Shown: positions 1-5,832 of the stretch, one piece after another
How positions within the stretch are numbered: the first letter of the stretch is position 1
How the letters are laid out: each line of letters begins with the position of its first letter
NCBI GenBank assembly: GCA_964435625.1
Contig: CAYTAG010000040.1
Coordinates: 1 to 19,216 of the forward strand
Reading direction: 5' to 3'
DNA: 19,216 nucleotides
Origin: PXRE01 sp964435625
GTDB lineage: Archaea > Halobacteriota > Halobacteria > Halobacteriales > PXRE01
Notes under the pieces: model-generated
The model's input: the letters and a program-made list of their open reading frames with translations, nothing else
Told to the model about the DNA's origin: nothing
Databases searched by the model: none
Made by a program: the position numbers and the translations under genes

Positions 1-36
1 CGAGCGCCCGGCCCCTTTCAGTCCCACCCGCGGTGG

Positions 37-135
37 TTAGTGCCGGATACCTCCAACCCGCCGGCTGTGCCGGCTACCGCCGACCTGGCGGCCGTGCCGG
101 ACACCTTCGACCCGCCGGCGGTGCCGGTCACCCCG
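37..135. repeat. Degenerate 27-bp tandem repeat, about 3.7 units
   Basis: Units begin at 37, 64, 91 and 118 (the last is partial). Each has a core of the form gtgccgg-n-n-acc followed by cgacc or caaccc and a gccg/ggcg junction. The units differ at many positions, so the array is old. It lies directly beyond the 3' end of the minus-strand zinc-ribbon gene. The core matches the better preserved 26-bp array at 16763-16937, in the same orientation. I see no spacers and no coding signal; the open frame antisense to it is a by-product of high G+C. Confidence 0.7.
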
Positions 136-136
136 G

Positions 137-364
137 TTACTCCCGGTCGGCGTCGCTCCAGTCGCACTCCTGGCACTTGTAGCCGGTCACGAACTCGGTG
201 ACCGACGGCATGTAGCCCACGGCGAGCACGTCGCCGCCGCACTCCGGGCACGCCCGGTCGGCGTCCTCGATGGCTTCGGCTTCCATCACCGGTTCGCCCT
301 CGATCAGCTCCGCGAGTTTCCCGGGCGTGACCATCCGCCCCTGCACGACCCTGTTTTCGGCCAT
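137..364 (-). CDS. Small zinc-ribbon protein (DUF5795-like, haloarchaeal)
   Basis: This 75-aa acidic protein has two CxxC pairs, ACPECGG near residue 39 and YKCQECDWS near residue 63. They are spaced as in a rubredoxin-like or zinc-ribbon knuckle, so one bound zinc is expected. The segment between them (GYMPSVTEFVTGYKC) and the N-terminus (MAENRVVQGRMVTPGKLAEL) resemble a conserved haloarchaeal family that I recall as DUF5795; the number is from memory and unchecked. There is no signal peptide, so it is cytoplasmic. It lies 70 bp downstream of the membrane-protein gene on the same strand, with its own weak box at 390-396. Function is unknown; nucleic-acid or protein binding is only a guess from the fold. 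Confidence 0.85.
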   Translation of the reverse strand: MAENRVVQGRMVTPGKLAELIEGEPVMEAEAIEDADRACPECGGDVLAVGYMPSVTEFVTGYKCQECDWSDADRE

Positions 365-389
365 ACCGGCCCGTCCGGGCGGCAGCCAG

Positions 390-396
390 GTAAGCG
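390..396 (-). promoter_or_regulatory. Weak TATA-like box for the zinc-ribbon gene
   Basis: Read on the minus strand this is CGCTTAC, ending 26 nt before the ATG at 364, a spacing that fits near-leaderless haloarchaeal transcription. A similar CGCTTAACTG precedes the SDR gene at the other end of the window. Sequence support is weak. Confidence 0.3.
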
Positions 397-434
397 TTCC
401 CGTCCCCGGGATCGCGTCGCCGCGGGACGGGCCG

Positions 435-1307
435 TCAGAACCAGGGCGGCCGCTCGCCGTCGACGGCGGCGCGGTCGCCCCCGTCGGTGACCGCTTGCAC
501 CCCCGGCGACGACCCCTCGCCGGCGGAGCGTCCGTCCGGCGCAGGATGGCCCGCAGTCCCGTCCCCGTCCGACCGGCTCCCGGCGGCGGCCGGGTCGTAG
601 GCGAACACCGCAGTCACCGCGAGGACGGCCAGCGGGGCACGCCCGAACGGGAACCCGACGACCGACAGCGCCAGCAGGCCGAGCGCGACCGCGCTCCCGA
701 AGCGGAACCGGTCCAGCAGGACCGCCTCGCGGAGCCGCGGCGCGGCCAGCGCGACCGCCAGCGCGAACCCGACGCCGACGGCGCCTGCAGCGGTCCCGTG
801 CACGACCGCCGTCGGGTCGAGGTGGACGACGAGTTCGGCGCCGGCCGGCCGGACGCTGGCGACGACCCCGAGGCCGACGATCACCGCCGGCCGCGGGAGG
901 AGTTCGCCGACCCGCGCGCTGGCGGTTTTGGCGGCGACGGCCGCGACGACCAGGGCCGCGAACCGCGCGAAGACGTCCAGATCCATCACGGCGGCGATGG
1001 TCGGCGCCAGCGCGGCCTGGACGGCCGCCAGCGGAATCAGGAGCGCGCCGACCGCGAGGACGATCCGGACCTGCTCGCGGCGGGTACCGTCCAGTTCCGC
1101 GAGGACGATGGCCAGGGTGGCGCTACCGCCGAACACCAGCAGGCCGACCTGCAGGATGCCGGCCACCGAGTCGACGGCACCGGCCAGCACGAGCGCCGGG
1201 AAGATGCCGTCGACCAGCGGCAGCAGCATGACGGTCGCCAGCAACCGCGTCGGACCGTCGACGGCCCGCTCCAGGCGGGCCGCGATGGGATGGCTGGATC
1301 CGCTCAT
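435..1307 (-). CDS. Multi-pass membrane protein (DUF5794-like, haloarchaeal)
   Basis: This 290-aa protein has about seven or eight hydrophobic segments over residues 20-240, rich in Ala, Val, Leu and Gly, then a hydrophilic acidic tail of about 50 residues (SRSDGDGTAGHPAP onward) that is probably disordered. The N-terminal part, with LLPLVDGIFPALVLAGA and then VGLLVFGGSATLAIVLAEL, resembles a family I recall as DUF5794, which would sit naturally beside the DUF5795-like gene; both numbers are from memory. ATG at 1307 is preceded by a purine-rich GGATAAGGG. No TATA box stands 25-30 nt upstream, so it may be read from the promoter at 1584-1590. No transport or catalytic motif is visible and the function is unknown. 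Confidence 0.85.
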   Translation of the reverse strand: MSGSSHPIAARLERAVDGPTRLLATVMLLPLVDGIFPALVLAGAVDSVAGILQVGLLVFGGSATLAIVLAELDGTRREQVRIVLAVGALLIPLAAVQAALAPTIAAVMDLDVFARFAALVVAAVAAKTASARVGELLPRPAVIVGLGVVASVRPAGAELVVHLDPTAVVHGTAAGAVGVGFALAVALAAPRLREAVLLDRFRFGSAVALGLLALSVVGFPFGRAPLAVLAVTAVFAYDPAAAGSRSDGDGTAGHPAPDGRSAGEGSSPGVQAVTDGGDRAAVDGERPPWF

Positions 1308-1310
1308 CCC

Positions 1311-1559
1311 TTATCCGGGACGGTCCCCGTCGATCGCGGTGGATTCGTCGCCGCGTTGCGAGCGGGCCGCGTCGACGCAGTGGACGTCGGCGCGGTGGAC
1401 GTCGGCGCAGTGGCGTGTCCGCTCGTCTTCGGCCGGGAATCCGAGTTTCCGCATCGGCGGGAGAAGTCGCTCCACCAGCACGAAAAACGGCTCGGCGGCA
1501 ACGGCGAAGTCGCTCGTCGAACAGGCAGTACGCGCCTGGGTGGGACTGGTGGAGCCCAT
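1311..1559 (-). CDS. Doubtful small ORF of 82 aa upstream of the membrane protein
   Basis: I do not recognise this protein. In favour of it being real: the ATG at 1559 lies about 25 nt downstream of a TTTATC box on the same strand, which is ideal for a leaderless haloarchaeal gene; third codon positions are mostly G or C; it ends 3 nt before the next gene; and its middle (AVAAEPFFVLVERLLPPM) looks helical. Against: its second half contains an imperfect 15-bp tandem duplication at 1380-1409 (ADVHR/ADVHC), it is not especially acidic, and high G+C makes spurious ORFs common. It could instead be the leader of the membrane-protein mRNA. Confidence 0.33.
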   Translation of the reverse strand: MGSTSPTQARTACSTSDFAVAAEPFFVLVERLLPPMRKLGFPAEDERTRHCADVHRADVHCVDAARSQRGDESTAIDGDRPG

Positions 1560-1583
1560 GTTTCTACGTGGACGATTTCCGGA

Positions 1584-1590
1584 GATAAAC
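1584..1590 (-). promoter_or_regulatory. TATA box reading toward the 82-aa ORF and membrane-protein gene
   Basis: The minus-strand sequence reads GTTTATC in otherwise G+C-rich DNA, 25 nt before the ATG at 1559. It is the only good box I see upstream of the DUF5794-like gene on that strand, so it probably drives that gene whether or not the small ORF is translated. Confidence 0.45.
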
Positions 1591-1669
1591 GTTGCGTGAG
1601 ACGCGTTTCCACGACTCGCAAGGCTCGTCGAGCGCGGCGCTACGGGTATTTGGGGCTGTGGGGAGTGGA

Positions 1670-1931
1670 TCTCACTGGCGCAGCTTCGGTAAGACCCTTC
1701 GGGACCGCTGGATTGATGAGGGCGACGAGAGTGTCGTTGAAGAGACGGGTGGCGAATGGTTTGGGATCTACTCGCACGACCTCCGACGCTCGTGGGCGGC
1801 GTACCACTTCATTGAGCGGCAGGTCAACGTCCTGACGATGGTGACCAAGGATCAGACTACTCAACGAGCCGTATCTGAAGGAGTCAACCGGGAGTCGGAT
1901 CATAGAGATGATGAAAGCGTCAGTCGGATAG
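1670..1931 (+). pseudogene. Decayed C-terminal fragment of a tyrosine recombinase (phage integrase family)
   Basis: In the frame that is open from 1592, translation gives WRSFGKTLRDRW and later WFGIYSHDLRRSWAAYHFIE then RQVNVLTM. This resembles the C-terminal catalytic domain of haloarchaeal XerC/D-like integrases; HDLRRSW at 1775-1795 would be the conserved H-x-x-R box. After 1838 the frame is lost. GSDYST continues two bases over, and NEPYLKESTGSRIIEMMKA continues in the third frame, ending at TAG 1929-1931, with the expected nucleophile Tyr at 1872-1874. At least two frameshifts are therefore needed, and the core-binding domain and first catalytic Arg are missing upstream. It is a dead remnant of an integrated element that ends 9 bp from the convergent PIN gene. 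Confidence 0.75.
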
Positions 1932-1940
1932 TACCTGCTG

Positions 1941-2408
1941 CTAAGGTTTCTCCGCGTCTCGTATAGTCTCAGCTACCGAGTCGGACAAATAGGCGCCCTG
2001 CAGATAATCCTCTAGACCTTCCTGGAACTCGTCCTTCCCAATTCCACATTCCTCGTAGGTGTCGATCACGAACCGCCCGGTCCACATCGTCGATACACCC
2101 CTCTCTTCAGCCGTCCGTTTCAGATCCCTATCTCGCGTGACCAGCGTTGCTGAATGTTGCTCTGCTACTGCAATGCAACTCCAGTCCTCAAAACCAAGTG
2201 CCCCGGGGACCTCCGATTCGAGCTGTTTTTCGAACTTGACCAGATCTATCCAACTCGGTGGATCGTCGTATTGGTGAAACTCGTTCTTCCAGACGACCTC
2301 CGAAACGAGGATCTCGTAATCCGGTTTCCAGAACGCCAAGTTATCGAACCAACCAGCCGTATAAAAACCACTCAAGACAACGTTGTCCAGGACGATAGCT
2401 GACGACAT
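1941..2408 (-). CDS. PIN-domain protein, probable VapC-like toxin
   Basis: This 155-aa protein has acidic residues spaced as in PIN nucleases: Asp8 (VLDNVV), Glu43 (KNEF), Asp75 (GFEDWSCIAVAEQ) and Asp93/Asp95 (TRDRDLKR). The layout resembles DUF3368/VapC-type toxins, which cleave RNA in a Mg-dependent way; toxicity is inferred. A C-terminal extension of about 35 residues (EECGIGKDEFQEGLEDYL onward) follows the PIN core. Its ATG overlaps the stop codon of the upstream gene by one base (TAATG), so the two are translationally coupled. G+C is visibly lower than in the flanking housekeeping genes, which suggests acquisition. Alternative: a PIN nuclease with a non-toxin role. Confidence 0.78.
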   Translation of the reverse strand: MSSAIVLDNVVLSGFYTAGWFDNLAFWKPDYEILVSEVVWKNEFHQYDDPPSWIDLVKFEKQLESEVPGALGFEDWSCIAVAEQHSATLVTRDRDLKRTAEERGVSTMWTGRFVIDTYEECGIGKDEFQEGLEDYLQGAYLSDSVAETIRDAEKP

Positions 2409-3274
2409 TACCAGTCCGATTTGGAAAGACCGGGGCCCTCTAATAGCTCGGTACCTTCTTCTGGTCCGTACCGAGGTACGATACCGTTCCGGATGAGAAT
2501 TTCCTCAAATTGCGAAGTAGAGACGCCCGCGAGCTCTGCACCTCTCCCTACGGAAATCTCTTGATTCTCGTACGCGACGATGGCTCCCTCTCGCCGAATA
2601 GAGGGGATAATCTCCTCCCTGGTCAATTCCTCCGGATTGTACTCAGGTTCCTCCCCAGACATTCTCGATAGGTGATATTTTGCCCTGATTAAATCACGAA
2701 GAAAATCCTCGGTGAATTCGGTTTGCTCCCCTGCTGCAATGAGATAGAGTCTAGAAAAGAGAGTAATCATGGGGGAGGCTTGAGCTATCGAATCTTTATC
2801 TTGATAGTACCCTTCCTCCATAACTTCAAAGGATTCGTAAAGACGGCTGAGAAACACGGATGCAATTAAATATCCTTCCGATTCACTACGATCAGTTACT
2901 AACCGATCAAGGGCCTTTCTATGGGACTCTTGGACCTTCTGCTTGAGAAATTGCATTACGTTCGAGAAGAGAATATCCACGGGAAACTGATCGAAGAATT
3001 CACGCACATCCTCATCCAAGTCCGCCGGTCCATGCGATTTCAGCGGCTCTGATTTCTCCAGCCCGTAGATGGTTTTGAATATCTCTATCGACTCAATGAA
3101 CCGTTCTTCTGGCGGCAAGTCGAGGATGTCTTCTGAAACTTCGTTGAGATCGGGAGCGTCAAGGGTATCGGAGAATTCTTCAAAGAGAGCAATGATGTCA
3201 CTGTAATCCCCAGCGAGGAAACTGAACGGCCCGCGAGATGCAATATCGCCCGGGCCGCTACCGGACGCAGACAT
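2408..3274 (-). CDS. Composite protein: unknown helical domain plus C-terminal UPF0175-like antitoxin HTH
   Basis: From ATG 3274 the product is 288 aa. The last 70 residues contain EEIIPSIRREGAIVAYENQ and ISVGRGAELAGVSTSQFEEI followed by GIVPRYGPEE. This matches the pattern of UPF0175 antitoxins (an 'isxgkAAelAGxs' helix-turn-helix, then a xGIpxxYgpe tail), which pair with PIN toxins. The first ~210 residues are acidic, mostly helical (SDIIALFEEFSDTLDAPDL, VMQFLKQKVQESHRKALDRL) and unrecognised. Ordinary UPF0175 proteins are about 80-100 aa, so this is a large fusion. The frame stays open to an ATG at 3406, but the TATA box at 3306-3312 lies inside that extension at leaderless distance from 3274, so I prefer 3274. 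The toxin-like gene overlaps its 3' end. Confidence 0.75.
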   Translation of the reverse strand: MSASGSGPGDIASRGPFSFLAGDYSDIIALFEEFSDTLDAPDLNEVSEDILDLPPEERFIESIEIFKTIYGLEKSEPLKSHGPADLDEDVREFFDQFPVDILFSNVMQFLKQKVQESHRKALDRLVTDRSESEGYLIASVFLSRLYESFEVMEEGYYQDKDSIAQASPMITLFSRLYLIAAGEQTEFTEDFLRDLIRAKYHLSRMSGEEPEYNPEELTREEIIPSIRREGAIVAYENQEISVGRGAELAGVSTSQFEEILIRNGIVPRYGPEEGTELLEGPGLSKSDW

Positions 3275-3277
3275 GGT

Positions 3278-3312
3278 CTTATCGTATAAGATGTGTACAA
3301 GACGGATTAAAT
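3278..3312 (-). promoter_or_regulatory. Promoter of the toxin-antitoxin operon with a short inverted repeat
   Basis: On the minus strand ATTTAAT (3312-3306) ends 31 nt before the chosen ATG at 3274. Between them, at 3290-3278, is CTTAT-acg-ATAAG, a 5-bp inverted repeat at the expected transcription start. A site there would suit autoregulation by the HTH antitoxin, as is usual for such modules; the short arms make this tentative. Confidence 0.4.
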
Positions 3313-3512
3313 CTCTGGTGGTTCTTTCATGCTCCCGAAACGACCTTGAGTTACGTAATGAACGATCGGCGGCTGATAGGACTACTCCGTGATCAAGCCG
3401 TCCCAACAGGAACTGATCGATAGCCGAATTTTGCGGTGTGCCTTGGCTGCGAACAGTTCACAGCGACTACCGCACACGCAACCCTTTTCACCCACGCAGG
3501 CACACCCTCAAC

Positions 3513-5015
3513 ATGGCGAGGGATTCTCCACCGGCCGAGTTCTACTCGGAGAAGCTACGGGTACCGGAGGCGTTGACCTTCGACGACGTCCTGCTCAAGC
3601 CCAAGCAGAGCGACGTCGAACCCGACGAGGCCGACGTCTCGACGCGGGTGTCCCGCAACGTCGCGTTGAACGTGCCCGTCCTCTCGGCGGCGATGGACAC
3701 CGTCACCGAGAGCGAGATGGCGGTCGAGATGGCCCGCCACGGGGGCCTTGGCGTGATCCACCGCAACATGAGCGTCGAGGCGATGGTCGGCGAGATCGAG
3801 CAGGTCAAACGCGCCGACGAGTTGCTCATCCGCCGGCCGAGCGTCGTCACGGCCAGCCCCGACCAGACCGTCCGCGAGGTCGACGAGATGATGGGCCGCG
3901 AGGGCGTCTCCGGCGCCCCGGTCGTCGACGAGGACGACCGCGTGCTGGGGATCATCTCCGGCACCGACATCCGGCCGTACCTCGAAGTCGGCGAGCGCGA
4001 CGAGGTCCGGGAAGCCATGACCGACGAGGTCATCACCGCCCCGGAGGACGTCACCGCTCGGGAGGCCCTGGAGTTGATGTACGAGCACAAGATCGAACGG
4101 GTCCCGGTCGTCGACGACGACGAGCGCCTGGTCGGCCTGATGACGATGGCGGGCATCCTCCAGCGCCGCGAGTACGACCAGGCCGCCCGCGACGAGGAAG
4201 ACCGCCTGCGCGTCGGCGTCGCGGTCGGTCCCACCGAGTTCGACCGCGCCGAGGCCGCCGACGAGGCCGGCGCCGACGTCCTGTTCATCGACACCGCCCA
4301 CGCCCACAACACCAGCGTGATCGACGGCGCACGCGAAATCGAGTCGCGGGTCGACGCCGACGTGGTGGTCGGCAACGTCGGCACCCGCGAGGCCGCCGAG
4401 GACATGGTCGAGTTCGCGGACGGCCTGAAGGTCGGCATCGGCCCGGGATCGATCTGCACCACGCGCGTGGTCACTGGCGCGGGGATGCCACAGATCACCG
4501 CCGTCGCGCAGGTGGCCGACGTCGCGGCCCGCCACGACGTGCCCGTCATCGCGGACGGGGGCATCCGCTACTCCGGGGACGCGATCAAGGCCGTCGCGGC
4601 CGGCGCCGACGCCGTGATGCTCGGGTCGTACTTCGCGGGCACCGACGAGGCGCCCGGCCGCGTCATCACGATGCAGGGCAAGAAGTACAAGCAGTACCGC
4701 GGGATGGGCTCGGTGGGCGCCATGCAATCGGGCGAGGGCGGCGCCGACCGCTATCTCAAGGAGGACGTCGACGAGGAGGACTACATCCCCGAGGGCGTCG
4801 AGGCGGCCACCCCCTACAAGGGGAGCCTCGCGGGCGAACTCCACCAGCTCGTCGGCGGGATGCAGTCCGGCATGGGCTACGTCGGCGCCGAGACGGTCCC
4901 CGAGTTCAAGGAGCGCGCCGAGTTCGTCCGGGTCTCCCGGGCCGGCCAGACCGAGGGCCACCCCCACGACGTGATGATCACCGACGAGGCGCCGAACTAC
5001 TCGCCCAGCGAGTGA
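3513..5015 (+). CDS. guaB: Inosine-5'-monophosphate dehydrogenase
   Basis: This cytoplasmic enzyme oxidises IMP to XMP with NAD+, the committed step of GTP synthesis. The 500-aa product has the family layout: an N-terminal barrel segment (ALTFDDVLLKP, VPVLSAAMDTVTE, GGLGVIHRN), a pair of CBS domains at about residues 107-222, and the rest of the barrel with the catalytic loop GPGSICTTR (Cys315), then ADGGIRYSGD, GGMQSGMGY and a C-terminal tail. Length is typical. The frame is open upstream to 3438, but ATG 3513 (MARDSPPAEFYSEKLRVP) fits the family N-terminus, and a weak CTTTTCA box at 3484-3490 suits a leaderless start. It is divergent from the toxin-antitoxin operon and seems monocistronic. 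Confidence 0.97.
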   Translation: MARDSPPAEFYSEKLRVPEALTFDDVLLKPKQSDVEPDEADVSTRVSRNVALNVPVLSAAMDTVTESEMAVEMARHGGLGVIHRNMSVEAMVGEIEQVKRADELLIRRPSVVTASPDQTVREVDEMMGREGVSGAPVVDEDDRVLGIISGTDIRPYLEVGERDEVREAMTDEVITAPEDVTAREALELMYEHKIERVPVVDDDERLVGLMTMAGILQRREYDQAARDEEDRLRVGVAVGPTEFDRAEAADEAGADVLFIDTAHAHNTSVIDGAREIESRVDADVVVGNVGTREAAEDMVEFADGLKVGIGPGSICTTRVVTGAGMPQITAVAQVADVAARHDVPVIADGGIRYSGDAIKAVAAGADAVMLGSYFAGTDEAPGRVITMQGKKYKQYRGMGSVGAMQSGEGGADRYLKEDVDEEDYIPEGVEAATPYKGSLAGELHQLVGGMQSGMGYVGAETVPEFKERAEFVRVSRAGQTEGHPHDVMITDEAPNYSPSE

Positions 5016-5026
5016 GCGGCCGGCGA

Positions 5027-5076
5027 CGGCGCTGTGACGGCGTCGGGATGTAGCCGCTGCCGGCGCTGTGACGGCG
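5027..5076. repeat. 16-bp direct repeat, two copies
   Basis: CGGCGCTGTGACGGCG occurs at 5027-5042 and again at 5061-5076, 34 bp apart, in the spacer after guaB. It may be a local duplication; no terminator-like T tract follows it. Confidence 0.55.
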
Positions 5077-5121
5077 GTAGGCTGCCGTTGACGTGTCCTG
5101 CCGACGAGAAGGGTCCCGTCG

Positions 5122-5168
5122 TTATTTGGCCGACTCCGTCCAAGTACCGACGGGGTCCCTGGGGGGAT
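5122..5168 (+). promoter_or_regulatory. Promoter and Shine-Dalgarno-like site of the GtrA-family gene
   Basis: TTATTT at 5122-5127 is the only AT-rich hexamer in this spacer and lies 45 nt before ATG 5172, implying a leader of roughly 20 nt. The leader contains GGGGGGAT at 5161-5168, just before the start, which could act as a weak ribosome binding site. Confidence 0.4.
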
Positions 5169-5171
5169 CGA

Positions 5172-5729
5172 ATGGCAGACGACCGCCAGCAGCACCCGTC
5201 GAATTCAGGCGGCGAGCGGCCCTCGGACGCGGGCGTCGACCGTCCGTCTGACTCCGGCGCCGAAGGCCCGTCCGACCCCGGGACGAGCAACGTCGACGCC
5301 GAGTCGGACTTCGGGGTCCGGCAACTCGTCGCTCCCGTACGGTTCACCCAGTTCCTCTCGGTCGGCGCCGTCGGTGCGGTCGTCGACAACGCCGTGCTCG
5401 TGCTCCTGGTCGAACTGGTGGCGGTCGAACCGGTGGTCGCCGCGGTCGGCGCCAAGGAGTCGTCGATCCTGCTGATGTTCGCGCTGAACGAACGCTGGAC
5501 GTTCGACGACCACGGCAGCGGTGGACTGCGGGAGCGCGGCTGGCGACTCCTGAAGTCCAACGTGGTCCGGTCAGGCGGCGCCGTCGTCGGCATCGCCACG
5601 CTGTACGCGCTCGTCCGGTGGGCCGGCCTGTGGTACCTGGCGGCGAACGTCTTCGGCATCGGCGTCGGCTTTTTCTTCAACTACACGTTCGAGTCGCTGG
5701 TGACCTGGCGGGTGCACGAACTCGGGTAA
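5172..5729 (+). CDS. GtrA-family four-helix membrane protein
   Basis: The 185-aa product begins with about 48 disordered acidic residues (repeated RPSD/EGPSDPG). Four transmembrane segments follow: FLSVGAVGAVVDNAVLVLL, a second ending SILLMFALNERWTF, then VVRSGGAVVGIATLYALV and LAANVFGIGVGFFFNYTF. The NERWTF and NYTFESLVTW pieces are typical of the GtrA family, whose members are thought to move or present lipid-linked sugars (for example undecaprenyl- or dolichyl-phosphate glucose) across the membrane. The acidic extension is a halophile addition. ATG 5172 is preceded by a Shine-Dalgarno-like G run. It lies at the head of the carbohydrate genes, but no dolichol-phosphate glycosyltransferase adjoins it, so its partner is unknown. 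Confidence 0.88.
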   Translation: MADDRQQHPSNSGGERPSDAGVDRPSDSGAEGPSDPGTSNVDAESDFGVRQLVAPVRFTQFLSVGAVGAVVDNAVLVLLVELVAVEPVVAAVGAKESSILLMFALNERWTFDDHGSGGLRERGWRLLKSNVVRSGGAVVGIATLYALVRWAGLWYLAANVFGIGVGFFFNYTFESLVTWRVHELG

Positions 5730-5797
5730 GCGAACTCAACGTCCACCCCCGAGCAAGTAACGCGACGTTTGGCTGGTCCGCCCTCCGGCAAGCGAAT

Positions 5798-5815
5798 TAT
5801 ACTTAATACCACGTG
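5798..5815 (+). promoter_or_regulatory. Promoter of the cupredoxin/PQQ dehydrogenase gene
   Basis: An AT-rich stretch (TTATACTTAATA, 5798-5809) lies about 25-35 nt before ATG 5833 and makes a good haloarchaeal TATA region. The palindrome CACGTG follows at 5810-5815. The same hexamer occurs upstream of the TATA box of the next gene (7891-7896). Confidence 0.55.
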
Positions 5816-5832
5816 ACCGCGCGTATGTAGCG

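Noticed and set aside
270..1835. Very long plus-strand open frame opposite the two minus-strand genes at the window start
   Set aside because: Its translation is Arg/Gly/Pro-rich low-complexity sequence antisense to genes with clear protein features; it is typical of high-G+C DNA.
1592..1966. A functional 124-aa gene at the integrase remnant
   Set aside because: After residue ~82 the frame leaves the integrase homology, which continues in other frames, so the ORF is a fragment joined to out-of-frame translation.
3275..3406. 44-residue N-terminal extension of the composite antitoxin from ATG 3406
   Set aside because: The best promoter box lies inside it at leaderless distance from ATG 3274, and the extension differs in composition (basic, Arg-rich) from the acidic remainder.
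3438..3512. 25-residue N-terminal extension of guaB
   Set aside because: It has no similarity to IMP dehydrogenase N-termini, is basic rather than acidic, and would cover the likely promoter.
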